Positions 1 to 7,916 of a stretch of 22,519 nt of DNA are shown here, piece after piece. The notes under the pieces are model-generated. The model had not been told where the DNA came from, ran no database searches, and worked only from the letters and a program-made list of their open reading frames with translations. This DNA comes from Phytophthora sp. 'mugwort' (lineage: Eukaryota; Oomycota; Peronosporomycetes; Peronosporales; Peronosporaceae). The DNA lies in contig JAUCEF010000037.1 in assembly GCA_033558025.1 (NCBI GenBank), positions 1-22,519 of the forward strand, in the 5' to 3' direction. Position 1 is the stretch's first letter. Each line of letters opens with the position of its first letter. The position numbers and the translations under genes are program-made.

Positions 1-1160
1 GAACCTGGAATAGACATATTTGCTAATACATAAATAAATAATGCAATACAAAATAAAGGCATTGTATGTGCTAAACCACCATAATAATTAATAAATCTTG
101 TATGATATCGATCATATAAACATCCAATTGAAAAAAATAAACCACTCGATACTAAACCATGACTAATCATTTGAATAATACTACCTTCTAATCCTTGAAT
201 AGTTAAAGAAAAAATACCCAATATTATAAAATTCATATGAGCAACTGATGCATAAGCAATAATACGTTTCAAATCTGTTTGTCGTATAGCTGTTAATGAC
301 GCATAAATAACAGATATTAAACATAAAACTAAAATATACGGTGTAAAATATAATGCAGCTTTAGGAAATAAAGGAACTAAAAACCTAATCATACCGTATG
401 ATCCTAATTTTAATAAAATACCAGCTAATAGTACAGAACCTGCGGTAGGTGCTTCAACATGTGCTTCCGGTAACCAAACATGAAAAGGTAACATTGGAAC
501 TTTAACAGCAAATGATAAAAAAAAAGCTAAGAAATAAAATTTTTCATATGAAAAATTAAAATTACTATAATATAATATTTGATAATCAGTTGTACCCACA
601 GTTAAAAATAAATGAATAATGGCAATAAACATAAATAATGAACCTGCTAATGTATACATAAAAAACAAATATGAAGCTTTAATTTTACGTTCTCTTGAAC
701 CCCAAATACCTATAATTAAAAACATAGGAATTAATACACTTTCAAAGAAAATATAAAAAATAAGTACATCTAATATACTAAATGAAATGATTAAACAAAA
801 TTCTAAAATAAAATATAAAATAAAATATTCTTTTATATTTTTATTAATCATTTCATAACTAATTAACATACAGATTGGAATCAAAAATGTTGTTAAAATT
901 ATAAAAAATAATGAAATACCATCAATACCTAAATAAAAATTAATATTAAATTGACTAATCCATTCTATTTTAAATAAATATTGAAAATTAGAAGTTGATT
1001 TATCAAATAAAATCCATAAAGGTAATGACATTAAAAAAATGAAAAAAGACATAAAAATACTAAAATTTTTTATAAATTTTTCATTTTTCGAAAAAGCTAA
1101 TATAATAACCGTAATTAATGGTAAAATAAGTAAAAAAATTAATATAAACTTATTAAACAT
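1..1160 (-). CDS. nad4: NADH dehydrogenase subunit 4, 3' part missing
   Basis: Proton-pumping membrane subunit of respiratory complex I in the inner membrane. Reading the minus strand from the ATG at 1160-1158 gives 386 uninterrupted codons that run off the left window edge. The hydrophobic N-terminus starts MFNKFILIFLL. Later come the family signatures: an EWISQFN/GIDGISLFF-like stretch, FFESVLIPMFLIIGIWGSRE, LPFHVWLPEAHVEAPTAGS, LLKLGSYGMIRF and a last visible ANMSIPG. This order is that of Nad4 (the VWLPEAHVEAP segment separates it from Nad2 and Nad5). About 100 C-terminal residues should lie outside. It follows trnH by 22 bases on the same strand, so it is probably co-transcribed with nad7 and rpl10 and its 5' end freed by tRNA excision. 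No frameshift seen. Confidence 0.95.
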   Translation of the reverse strand, partial: MFNKFILIFLLILPLITVIILAFSKNEKFIKNFSIFMSFFIFLMSLPLWILFDKSTSNFQYLFKIEWISQFNINFYLGIDGISLFFIILTTFLIPICMLISYEMINKNIKEYFILYFILEFCLIISFSILDVLIFYIFFESVLIPMFLIIGIWGSRERKIKASYLFFMYTLAGSLFMFIAIIHLFLTVGTTDYQILYYSNFNFSYEKFYFLAFFLSFAVKVPMLPFHVWLPEAHVEAPTAGSVLLAGILLKLGSYGMIRFLVPLFPKAALYFTPYILVLCLISVIYASLTAIRQTDLKRIIAYASVAHMNFIILGIFSLTIQGLEGSIIQMISHGLVSSGLFFSIGCLYDRYHTRFINYYGGLAHTMPLFCIALFIYVLANMSIPG

Positions 1161-1182
1161 AAAAAAATTTAATTTAAAAATG

Positions 1183-1255
1183 GGCGAAAAATGGGACTTG
1201 AACCCATAACACTTAGACCCACAATCTAACACTCTACCTTTAAGTTATAATCGCC
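1183..1255 (-). tRNA. trnH: tRNA-His(GTG)
   Basis: Cloverleaf read on the minus strand: anticodon stem TTAGA/TCTAA around loop TTGTGGG gives GTG (His, CAY codons); T-arm ATGGG-TTCAAGT-CCCAT; D-arm ACTT/GAGT. The interval includes a template-encoded extra 5' G (position -1) facing C73, the histidine identity pair of bacterial-type tRNAs. Below four good acceptor pairs, positions 5:68 and 6:67 are both T:T mismatches, which is unusual for this window, where the other acceptor stems pair fully or with wobble only. It sits 3 bases after rpl10 and 22 before nad4, so its excision would separate those messages. Confidence 0.92.
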
Positions 1256-1258
1256 TTT

Positions 1259-1678
1259 TTAAATTTTTCTTAAATAATATATAAAATTTAAAAATGATTG
1301 AACAATTAAATTATTTAAAGGTGGATAGTTTTTAGATAATATTTGTTTTACTTTTAAATTAGAATAAATATTATTTTGAATACTCAAATAAATTAATTCA
1401 AGTTTTTTAAAATTATATAAATCCCTTATTAAATTTAATTCATTATTTCCATAAATTATTAAAATAGAACCTTGTCCTTTTAATTTTAAAAAAATATCAA
1501 TAATTAAATTTTGATTTAATATTAAAGATTTATAATCAAATTTTTTAATTTTTTTTTTTAAAGATATTATTTCATTAATATTTAAATCATTATAACGAAA
1601 TATATATATATATTTATAAGTTTGTTTAATTTTTTGTAATTGATTTAATTTATACTTTTTAAATTTTTTTTTTTGCAT
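1259..1678 (-). CDS. rpl10: Probable large-subunit ribosomal protein L10 (rpl10)
   Basis: A 139-residue basic protein between nad7 and trnH. It has no membrane segment. The arrangement resembles the N-terminal domain of ribosomal protein L10 (uL10): a lysine-rich start, a helix (KLNQLQKIKQTYKYIYIF) followed by a strand and RYNDLNINEIISLKKKIKK, matching the family pattern of a V-V-x-x-Y/F-x-G-L-x-x-x-E-x-x-x-L-R-K-x-L segment, then a K-x-L-x-x-N-Q-N-L piece and a GQGSILIIYGN strand near residues 68-79 comparable to the G-P-x-A-x-x-F strand. In bacteria L10 anchors L7/L12 on the ribosome stalk and binds 23S rRNA. rpl10 is known in some plant, green-algal and jakobid mtDNAs, but similarity here is weak and compositional bias (Lys, Ile, Asn) is strong, so this is a family-level inference. 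The ATG at 1678 lies 38 bases after the nad7 stop; the stop is 3 bases before trnH. Confidence 0.5.
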   Translation of the reverse strand: MQKKKFKKYKLNQLQKIKQTYKYIYIFRYNDLNINEIISLKKKIKKFDYKSLILNQNLIIDIFLKLKGQGSILIIYGNNELNLIRDLYNFKKLELIYLSIQNNIYSNLKVKQILSKNYPPLNNLIVQSFLNFIYYLRKI

Positions 1679-1716
1679 AATTTATTGAAAATAAAATTTT
1701 ATTCTAATAATTAATA

Positions 1717-2895
1717 TTAACGATCAATTTCACCAAAAACAACATCTAAAGTACCAATAATTGTAACAACATCAGCAATCATATGATTTTTAGCTATAAA
1801 ATCTAATGCTTGTAAATGTAAAAATCCTGGTGATTTAATTTTACATCTGTAGGGTTTATTTGTACCATCTGCTACTAAATAAACACCATACTCACCTTTA
1901 GGTGCCTCAATAACTGTATAAGTTTCACCAGCATTTACACAAATATTTTCTGAATAATATTTAAAATGATGAATTAAAGACTCCATAGAATTTTTAATTT
2001 GAATTCTATTTGGATTTGTAATTTTTTTATCATCTAATTTAATAGGACCTTGGGGAATTTTATTAAGTACTTGCAAAATAATTCGAATTGATTGTCGCAT
2101 TTCTTCTATTCTAATTAAATAACGATCATAACAATCGCCATTTGTACCTACAGGTATATCAAATTTTAATTGATCATAAATTTCATAAGGTTGTGTTTTA
2201 CGTAAATCCCATGAAATACCTGATCCACGTAACATAACACCACTAAAACCAAAATTTAAAGCATCTTTAGCAGATATAATACCAATATCTACTAATCTTT
2301 GTTTCCAAATTCTATTATTAGTTAACATTTCTTCAATTTCATCTAAACGGGTATTAAATTGTTCACAAAAAATATATATATCATTTAACAAACCTTTAGG
2401 CAAATCTTGATTAACACCTCCAGGTCTAAAATAAGCTGCATGCATACGTGCACCAGAAACACGTTCATAAAATTCCATTAATTTCTCACGTTCTTCAAAT
2501 CCCCAAAAATAAGGTGTCATAGCTCCTACATCTAAAGCATGACAACATACAGCTAATAAATGATTTAAGATACGTGTTATTTCTGAAAATAAAACTCTTA
2601 TATATTGTGCTCGTAAAGGTATATCACAATTTAATAATTTTTCAATAGCCAAAACATATGCATGTTCTTGACACATCATAGATACATAATCTAAACGATC
2701 AAAATAAGGTAACGCCTGTAAATAATTTTTATATTCAATTAATTTTTCTGTACCTCTATGTAATAAACCTATATGTGAATCAGCTTTTTTAACAACTTCA
2801 CCGTTTAATTCTAAAATTAAACGTAAAACACCATGAGCCGCTGGATGTTGTGGACCAAAATTTATAGAAAAATTTTTAATTTTTTTTAATGACAT
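1717..2895 (-). CDS. nad7: NADH dehydrogenase subunit 7 (49-kDa subunit)
   Basis: Hydrophilic complex I subunit that helps form the quinone-binding cavity at the junction with the membrane arm. The 392 residues equal the usual length. Visible signatures: [18 protein letters not shown] near the N-terminus, [63 protein letters not shown], and the C-terminal DVVFGEIDR typical of the family. The ATG at 2895 is directly preceded, in its own sense, by a run of 20 A residues, so the 5' leader is homopolymeric. First gene of the minus-strand block nad7-rpl10-trnH-nad4 and divergent from nad2. Confidence 0.98.
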   Translation of the reverse strand: MSLKKIKNFSINFGPQHPAAHGVLRLILELNGEVVKKADSHIGLLHRGTEKLIEYKNYLQALPYFDRLDYVSMMCQEHAYVLAIEKLLNCDIPLRAQYIRVLFSEITRILNHLLAVCCHALDVGAMTPYFWGFEEREKLMEFYERVSGARMHAAYFRPGGVNQDLPKGLLNDIYIFCEQFNTRLDEIEEMLTNNRIWKQRLVDIGIISAKDALNFGFSGVMLRGSGISWDLRKTQPYEIYDQLKFDIPVGTNGDCYDRYLIRIEEMRQSIRIILQVLNKIPQGPIKLDDKKITNPNRIQIKNSMESLIHHFKYYSENICVNAGETYTVIEAPKGEYGVYLVADGTNKPYRCKIKSPGFLHLQALDFIAKNHMIADVVTIIGTLDVVFGEIDR

Positions 2896-3011
2896 TTTTT
2901 TTTTTTTTTTTTTTTAATAAAAATATAATATTTATAAATTAATTTTTTTATAAATATATAGCATATATAGTAAGTAAGTATTTTTAAAATATTTATTTCT
3001 TTTATTACATT
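2896..3011. promoter_or_regulatory. Divergent nad7/nad2 intergenic region, candidate promoter area
   Basis: This 116-base spacer is the only place in the window where two gene blocks are transcribed away from each other outside the palindrome. It begins with a T tract (2895-2915 including the last base of the nad7 start codon) and continues AT-only except for a short stretch near 2960-2976 with gcatatatag and a tagtaagtaagta repeat. A bidirectional transcription start here is an inference from gene orientation; no known mitochondrial promoter consensus was recognised. Confidence 0.35.
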
Positions 3012-4505
3012 ATGTTTTTTCAGGAAATTTTTAATAATAATTTTGAAATTATTATCCCCGAATTTTTTTTAACAACTTTTTTATTAATTTTATTATTATT
3101 TGGTGTTTTTTATAAAAAAAATCAAAATGCTCAAAAAATTTTGATTATTAAAAATATTACTACTATAATAATATATTTATTATTAATTCTTTTAATATTA
3201 ACGTTAAATATAACAAATATTTCAAGTAACATATTAAATGGTGTATTACTTATTAATAATTTTACACAATTTATTAAAATAATTTTAATTTTATTAACAA
3301 TTATTTGTTTTTTAATACAACAAAAATATTTAATACAACAAAAAATAAATTCATATGAAATTAATATATTAATGTTAATATCATTATTGGGTTTAATGTT
3401 ATTGGTATCTGCAAATCATTTTATTACTTTATATTTAGCAATTGAATTACAAAGTTTAAGTTTTTATATATTAACATCCACCCAAAAAAAATCGATATTA
3501 TCAATTGAGGCTGGTTTAAAATATTTTATTTTAGGATCAATTGCTTCAGGTTTTATTCTATTTGGTTCTTCAATAATTTATGCTATTACAGGTTCATTAA
3601 ATTTTAATAATATTTTTTTAATATTATCAAATATAAATTTTTTAGATAATATAAATATATTAATTAGTTTATCTTATGGATTAATTTTTATTTTAGTTGG
3701 TATTTTATTTAAAATAGGTGCTACACCTTTTCATTTTTGGTTGCCTGATGTATATGAAGGTGCTCCAAATAATATTTCAAGTTTTTTTGCTATTGTACCA
3801 AAAATTGCTTTTATAGGAATTTTAATTCGTTTATTTTTTGAGATTTTTTTTAATATTTCATATTTCTTTGAAATTTTTTTTTATATTATTTCATTTTTAT
3901 CTATGTTAATCGGTGCATTATCGGCATTACAACAAAAAAAAATCAAAAGATTATTAGCTTATAGTGCAATAAGTCATGTAGGTTTTATATTAATAGGATT
4001 TACTTCAAATATGTTAAATAATATTCCATTTATTTTATTATATATTATAATTTATATTATAACAAGTATTAATTTATGGACTTCTTATTTATCTTTAAAT
4101 ATCAATCATAAACCAATTAAATATTTAACAGATTTATCAAATATATATACTATTAATAAATTAATTGCTATTATTATAATCATAAATATTTTTTCATTAG
4201 CTGGTATACCCCCATTAGCGGGTTTTTTTTCAAAATTATTTATATTTTTTTCAGCTATTAAAAATAATTATTTTAGTTTAGTATTTTTTGGTATTATTAT
4301 AAGTGTTTTAAGCTCTTTTTATTATTTAAAAATAATTAAAATTATTTATTTTGAAAAAATATTTAGAAAAATGTATATTTCACAAATAAATAAAAGTCAA
4401 AGTATAATATTATTAATTAGTACTCAATTTATTTTATTTTTATTTATTTATCCTAATATTATATTAATAAATTTAAACAAAATTTATTTATATTTATTAA
4501 TATAA
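3012..4505 (+). CDS. nad2: NADH dehydrogenase subunit 2
   Basis: Antiporter-like membrane subunit of complex I. The protein has 497 residues, normal for protist and bacterial-type Nad2, and is made almost entirely of hydrophobic helices (about 14). Family signatures seen: LYLAIELQSLSFYILTS near residues 142-160, GLKYFILGSIASGF, FKIGATPFHFWLPDVYEGAP, KRLLAYSAISHVGF, and FSLAGIPPLAGFFSKLF. The ATG at 3012 is the first in frame and gives a normal start. It is the first gene of the long plus-strand block; the stop at 4503-4505 is 6 bases before trnF. Confidence 0.97.
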   Translation: MFFQEIFNNNFEIIIPEFFLTTFLLILLLFGVFYKKNQNAQKILIIKNITTIIIYLLLILLILTLNITNISSNILNGVLLINNFTQFIKIILILLTIICFLIQQKYLIQQKINSYEINILMLISLLGLMLLVSANHFITLYLAIELQSLSFYILTSTQKKSILSIEAGLKYFILGSIASGFILFGSSIIYAITGSLNFNNIFLILSNINFLDNINILISLSYGLIFILVGILFKIGATPFHFWLPDVYEGAPNNISSFFAIVPKIAFIGILIRLFFEIFFNISYFFEIFFYIISFLSMLIGALSALQQKKIKRLLAYSAISHVGFILIGFTSNMLNNIPFILLYIIIYIITSINLWTSYLSLNINHKPIKYLTDLSNIYTINKLIAIIIIINIFSLAGIPPLAGFFSKLFIFFSAIKNNYFSLVFFGIIISVLSSFYYLKIIKIIYFEKIFRKMYISQINKSQSIILLISTQFILFLFIYPNIILINLNKIYLYLLI

Positions 4506-4511
4506 TATTTA

Positions 4512-4585
4512 GTTTGGATAGCTCAGTTGGTTAGAGTAAAAGACTGAAAATCTTTGTGTCGGTGGTTCAAATCCACCTCCAGACA
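4512..4585 (+). tRNA. trnF: tRNA-Phe(GAA)
   Basis: Full cloverleaf: acceptor GTTTGGA/TCCAGAC with one T-G wobble, D-arm GCTC/GAGT, anticodon stem AAAGA/TCTTT with loop CTGAAAA (anticodon GAA), T-arm GGTGG-TTCAAAT-CCACC, discriminator A. It separates nad2 from rps10 with gaps of 6 and 16 bases. The right end of the window stops before the mirrored position, so it cannot be told whether trnF is inside the inverted repeat. Confidence 0.97.
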
Positions 4586-4601
4586 ATTTTATTATTAAAA
4601 T

Positions 4602-4928
4602 ATGTATCTTTTAAGAATAACTTTTAAATCATTTCAAAAAATAAATCAACTCAAACAAAATTTATTAAAATTAAAAAAAATTAATAAATTCAAAAATATT
4701 CAAATACCCGGTGTATTTCAAACAAAACAAAAAAAAAAAATTTTTACATTATTAAGATCTCCCCATGTAAATAAAAAATCACGTGAACATTTTATTCATA
4801 AAAATTATACTTCTAAAATTAATATAAAATTTAAAAATATTTTTTATTTATTAAATTTTTTAGTTTTAATTAAAAAATTTTTATCTAAAAATTCATTAAT
4901 AAATATTAAAATTATAAAAAAAAATTAA
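4602..4928 (+). CDS. rps10: Small-subunit ribosomal protein S10
   Basis: Protein of the mitochondrial small ribosomal subunit head (uS10). The 108 residues match the ~100-residue core of S10. The diagnostic stretch is LLRSPHVNKKSREHFIH (about residues 50-66), matching the family's R-S-P-H-V/I-x-K-K-S-R-E-x-F loop; the N-terminal MYLLRITFKSF strand also fits. The C-terminus is Lys/Ile/Asn-rich. It lies between trnF and trnR. The copy in the second repeat arm carries one extra A in the run mirrored at 4673-4680, so this copy is the intact one. Confidence 0.9.
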   Translation: MYLLRITFKSFQKINQLKQNLLKLKKINKFKNIQIPGVFQTKQKKKIFTLLRSPHVNKKSREHFIHKNYTSKINIKFKNIFYLLNFLVLIKKFLSKNSLINIKIIKKN

Positions 4929-4938
4929 AATTAAACTT

Positions 4939-5012
4939 ATGCTTATAGCTTAAATGGATAAAGCGTTAGATTGCGGATCTATAAAATGAAAGTTCAAATC
5001 TTTCTAAGCATA
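4939..5012 (+). tRNA. trnR: tRNA-Arg(GCG)
   Basis: Acceptor ATGCTTA/TAAGCAT is fully paired; D-arm GCTT/AAGC; anticodon loop TTGCGGA gives GCG, reading CGY arginine codons, which are used in this window (for example cgt in rps12 and nad11). The first anticodon-stem pair is T:T, the other four pair. T-arm GAAAG-TTCAAAT-CTTTC. First of a four-tRNA cluster trnR-trnQ-trnI-trnV. Confidence 0.95.
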
Positions 5013-5026
5013 TATTTTATTTATTT

Positions 5027-5098
5027 TGAAGTATAGCCAAGTGGTAAGGCCTCCGTTTTTGGTACGGAAAATCAAAGGTTCGAATCCTTTTACTTCAA
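5027..5098 (+). tRNA. trnQ: tRNA-Gln(TTG)
   Basis: Acceptor TGAAGTA/TACTTCA paired; anticodon stem TCCGT/ACGGA with loop TTTTGGT (anticodon TTG); T-arm AAAGG-TTCGAAT-CCTTT; discriminator A. Two bases separate it from trnI. Confidence 0.96.
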
Positions 5099-5100
5099 AA

Positions 5101-5174
5101 GGGCCTATAACTCAGTTGGTTAGAGTATACGCCTGATAAGTGTAAAGTCAGTAGTTCAAATCTACTTAGGCCCA
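5101..5174 (+). tRNA. trnI: tRNA-Ile(GAT)
   Basis: Acceptor GGGCCTA/TAGGCCC; D-arm ACTC/GAGT; anticodon stem TACGC/GTGTA with loop CTGATAA (anticodon GAT); T-arm GTAGT-TTCAAAT-style loop closed by CTAC pairs; discriminator A. It is followed after two bases by trnV. Confidence 0.96.
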
Positions 5175-5176
5175 AT

Positions 5177-5249
5177 GAATAATTAACTCAATTGGTAGAG
5201 TATTTCGTTTACACCGAAAATGTTAGCGGTTCGAGTCCGTTATTATTCA
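5177..5249 (+). tRNA. trnV: tRNA-Val(TAC)
   Basis: Acceptor GAATAAT/ATTATTC; D-arm ACTC/GAGT; anticodon stem TTTCG/CGAAA with loop TTTACAC (anticodon TAC, reading GUN); T-arm AGCGG-TTCGAGT-CCGTT including one G-T; discriminator A. Last tRNA before rps12, whose start codon is 17 bases downstream. Confidence 0.96.
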
Positions 5250-5266
5250 ATAAAATAACAAATAAT

Positions 5267-5647
5267 ATGTCAACAATTAATCAATTATTTTTAAAAAAAC
5301 AAAAACGTTTAGAAAAAAAAAAAAGAAATAAAAGTCCAGCTTTAAAACAATGTCCTCAACGTAAAGGTATTTGTTTAAAAGTTTATAATACAACACCTAA
5401 AAAACCAAATTCTGCTATGCGTAAAGTAGCAAAAGTACACCTATCTAGTAGGTATACAATAATTACTTATATTCCAGGTATTGGTCATACTTTACAAGAA
5501 CATTCAATAGTATTAGTTAGAGGAGGTCGTGTAAAAGATTTACCTGGAGTAAAATATCATGTAATTCGTGGTAAATATGATTTATTAGGGATTTATTCTC
5601 GAAAAACATCAAGATCAAAATATGGAACTAAAATACGAAGAGTATAA
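5267..5647 (+). CDS. rps12: Small-subunit ribosomal protein S12
   Basis: uS12 of the decoding centre of the mitochondrial ribosome; 126 residues, the usual size. Hallmarks: [28 protein letters not shown], and the conserved loop [20 protein letters not shown], which carries the residues that contact the decoding site in bacteria. The frame is open upstream to 5192 but that part lies in trnV, so the first ATG after the tRNA (5267) was chosen. The last 26 bases overlap the rps7 start, as in the bacterial str operon order S12-S7, which this pair retains. Confidence 0.97.
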   Translation: MSTINQLFLKKQKRLEKKKRNKSPALKQCPQRKGICLKVYNTTPKKPNSAMRKVAKVHLSSRYTIITYIPGIGHTLQEHSIVLVRGGRVKDLPGVKYHVIRGKYDLLGIYSRKTSRSKYGTKIRRV

Positions 5648-6053
5648 AATAAAAAAATTATTTATAAATATGTTATTAAAAAAAGGAAAAAAAACTTGTT
5701 CTGAAAACATATTTATAAATATTTTAATTACTTTAAAAAAAATTACAAAACAAAAACCGAATTTTATTTTATTTAAATCAATTGAAAATTTATTACCGAA
5801 ATTAAAAGCAATAAGTATTCCAAATAAAAAACGAAATAAAAAAAAAAAAAAAAAAGATAGATATTTTTTAATGCTTTTAAATGAAGATAAACAAATTAAA
5901 AAATCGATATCGTGGTTACTTTTAAATGCAAATTTAAAAAACATAACAAACGAAATTATTCAAACTTCAAAAAATAAAAGTAAAACAATCAATACAAAAA
6001 AACAATATTATAAAAATATAAAAAAATTAAAATTTAATCTTATTTTTGATTAA
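5622..6053 (+). CDS. rps7: Small-subunit ribosomal protein S7
   Basis: uS7, primary 16S-type rRNA binding protein that nucleates the small-subunit head. 143 residues. Evidence: position directly after rps12, [22 protein letters not shown] matching the family's F-I-N-x-L-M-x-x-G-K-K-x-x-A-E segment, and a C-terminal [11 protein letters not shown] block comparable to the R-W-L/I-x-x-A-x region. The ATG at 5622 gives the usual residues ahead of the FINML segment and overlaps rps12 by 26 bases; ATG 5670 is an in-frame alternative with a leader resembling that of nad3. An 18-A run at 5838-5855 encodes a lysine tract and is a slippage hotspot: the mirrored copy has 19. Confidence 0.92.
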   Translation: MELKYEEYKIKKLFINMLLKKGKKTCSENIFINILITLKKITKQKPNFILFKSIENLLPKLKAISIPNKKRNKKKKKKDRYFLMLLNEDKQIKKSISWLLLNANLKNITNEIIQTSKNKSKTINTKKQYYKNIKKLKFNLIFD

Positions 6054-6113
6054 TTTTTTTAAAATACATTATTTATCATTAAATAATTAATTATTACAAA
6101 TTATAAAATTCTT

Positions 6114-7028
6114 ATGAAAAATTATTATTATATTAATAAAAAAAATTTACAAATAGAAACTACAACAAATGATTCTAATATCGATAAATTTCAAAATGAT
6201 TTAAAAATTTTAAAAGAAATTAGTAATAATATACAAAATACACAAAAACATCCTTATCATTTAGTAGATCCAAGTCCTTGGCCTTTTATAATTTCTTTTG
6301 GACTTTTTTTTTTAACTTTTGGTGGTGCTATGTATTTTCATGGTTATATTGGCAGTAATTTCTTAATTTTAACAGGATTTTTAATGATTATTTTAACAAT
6401 GTATACTTGGTTTCGTGATATAGTTAGAGAAGCTGTATATGAAGGTCAACATACTAAACAAGTACAATTAGGTTTAAGAAATGGTATGCTTTTATTTATT
6501 TTTAGTGAATTACTATTTTTTGTTAGTTTTTTTTGGGCTTTTTTTCATTCAGCTTTAGCACCAACACCTGAAATTGGATCTTTATGGCCACCATTAGGTA
6601 TTGAAACTGTTAATGCTTGGGGTATTCCTTTATTAAATACTGTAATATTATTATCATCTGGGGCAACTATTACTTGGGCACACCATTCAATAGTTTTTGG
6701 TGATAGAAAAAATGCTATTTTAAGTTTAATTATTACAATTTTATTAGCTTTTTTTTTTACTTTAATTCAAGCCTATGAATATATTGAAAGTACTTTTTCA
6801 ATTTCTGATAGTATTTATGGTACAACTTTTTTTTTATTAACAGGTTTTCATGGTATTCACGTTATTGTAGGTACTATTTTTATTATAGTAAGTACTATTA
6901 GATTAATTAATCATCATTTTACAAAACAACATCATTTCGGTTTTGAAGCTGCAGCTTGGTATTGGCATTTTGTAGATGTTGTTTGGTTATTTTTATTTGT
7001 AGCAGTTTACTGGTGGGGAGGTAATTAA
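6114..7028 (+). CDS. cox3: Cytochrome c oxidase subunit III
   Basis: Core membrane subunit of complex IV. Seven hydrophobic segments and family signatures: HPYHLVDPSPWPF, TWFRDIVREAVYEGQHT, FFVSFFWAFFHSALAPTPEIG, GATITWAHHSIV, LTGFHGIHVIVGT, HHFGFEAAAWYWHFVDVVWL and a final YWWGGN. At 304 residues it is about 40 longer than usual; the excess is residues 1-44, a polar Asn/Lys-rich stretch with no recognisable feature before the conserved start at H46. The ATG at 6114 is the only upstream ATG that keeps the frame open into the conserved part, yet a non-ATG start near residues 36-45 is possible. The mirrored copy lacks one T within this extension. Confidence 0.95.
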   Translation: MKNYYYINKKNLQIETTTNDSNIDKFQNDLKILKEISNNIQNTQKHPYHLVDPSPWPFIISFGLFFLTFGGAMYFHGYIGSNFLILTGFLMIILTMYTWFRDIVREAVYEGQHTKQVQLGLRNGMLLFIFSELLFFVSFFWAFFHSALAPTPEIGSLWPPLGIETVNAWGIPLLNTVILLSSGATITWAHHSIVFGDRKNAILSLIITILLAFFFTLIQAYEYIESTFSISDSIYGTTFFLLTGFHGIHVIVGTIFIIVSTIRLINHHFTKQHHFGFEAAAWYWHFVDVVWLFLFVAVYWWGGN

Positions 7029-7052
7029 TTTATTAAAAAATTAATAATTTTT

Positions 7053-7772
7053 ATGGTTAGTCCTTTAGAACAATTTGAAATTTTACCTATTTTTCAAATA
7101 CCTTTTGTATTTACTAATGCTTCTTTAATTTTAGTAATAGGTTTAGTTTATTTATATATATTTACATGTATAAAAACTAAATTTATTCCAACACGTTTTC
7201 AACAAATTTTTGAAATGATTTTTAATATTACAATTGAATTAACTTATTCTAGTATAGGAAAAGCTGGTAAATATTTTGTTTCATTAATTTTTGTTGTTTT
7301 TTTTTTTATTTTATTATGTAATTTAATAGGAATGATTCCATACAGTTTTACTATAACAAGTCATTTAATTATTACGTTTACTTTAGCATTAACAATTTAT
7401 TTAGGTTTTAATTTAATTGGAATTAAAAAACATAAATTTAATTTTTTAAATTTATTATTACCTAGTGGTGCAAGTATAGCATTAGTTCCCATCTTAGTAC
7501 CTATTGAATTAGTTTCATACATTTTTCGTGTAATTAGTTTACCTGTACGATTATTTGCAAATATGATGGCTGGACATACTTTATTAAAAGTAATTGCAGG
7601 TTTTGCTTGGGCTATGTTAAATGTAAATAGTTTTATTTTTATGGCACATTTTATTCCATTAATAATTATTGTATTATTGGTTGGTTTAGAAATTGCTGTA
7701 GCTTTAATTCAGGCATATGTGTTTACGATTTTAACGTGTATGTATATAAATGATGCTTTAAATTTACATTAA
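7053..7772 (+). CDS. atp6: ATP synthase subunit a (F0 subunit 6)
   Basis: Stator subunit that forms the proton half-channels against the c-ring. 239 residues, about six membrane helices. The helix ISLPVRLFANMMAGHTLL contains the essential arginine (in PVRLF) and the NMMAGH signature; the C-terminal GLEIAVALIQAYVFTILT helix is also typical. Starts at ATG 7053, 24 bases after cox3, and ends 36 bases before trnD. Mature protein may be shortened at the N-terminus in some lineages; no such signal is evident. Confidence 0.97.
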   Translation: MVSPLEQFEILPIFQIPFVFTNASLILVIGLVYLYIFTCIKTKFIPTRFQQIFEMIFNITIELTYSSIGKAGKYFVSLIFVVFFFILLCNLIGMIPYSFTITSHLIITFTLALTIYLGFNLIGIKKHKFNFLNLLLPSGASIALVPILVPIELVSYIFRVISLPVRLFANMMAGHTLLKVIAGFAWAMLNVNSFIFMAHFIPLIIIVLLVGLEIAVALIQAYVFTILTCMYINDALNLH

Positions 7773-7808
7773 TAAAATATACAAAAATAAGATATAATAT
7801 TTTATATT

Positions 7809-7882
7809 GGAAAAATAGCTCAGTTGGTTAGAGTGGTAGCTTGTCACGCTATAAGTCGCGGGTTCAAGTCCCGTTTTTTCCG
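7809..7882 (+). tRNA. trnD: tRNA-Asp(GTC)
   Basis: Acceptor GGAAAAA/TTTTTCC; D-arm GCTC/GAGT; anticodon stem GTAGC/GCTAT (first pair G-T) with loop TTGTCAC (anticodon GTC); T-arm GCGGG-TTCAAGT-CCCGT; discriminator G73, as expected for aspartate. It separates the cox3-atp6 message from nad3. Confidence 0.97.
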
Positions 7883-7916
7883 TTTAAATTTATTATATTT
7901 AAAAAAATTTATAAAT

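Noticed and set aside
5192..5266. Upstream extension of the rps12 frame
   Set aside because: Lies inside trnV, whose cloverleaf is complete; the ATG at 5267 gives the normal S12 length.
5615..5944. 109-residue minus-strand ORF overlapping rps7 (and its mirror at 21212-21541 on the plus strand)
   Set aside because: Antisense shadow of rps7: phenylalanine-rich low-complexity translation of the A-rich sense strand, no family resemblance, and it changes with the rps7 indels.
7824..7916. Upstream extension of the nad3 frame
   Set aside because: Lies mostly in trnD; ATG 7917 gives the standard 117-residue protein.
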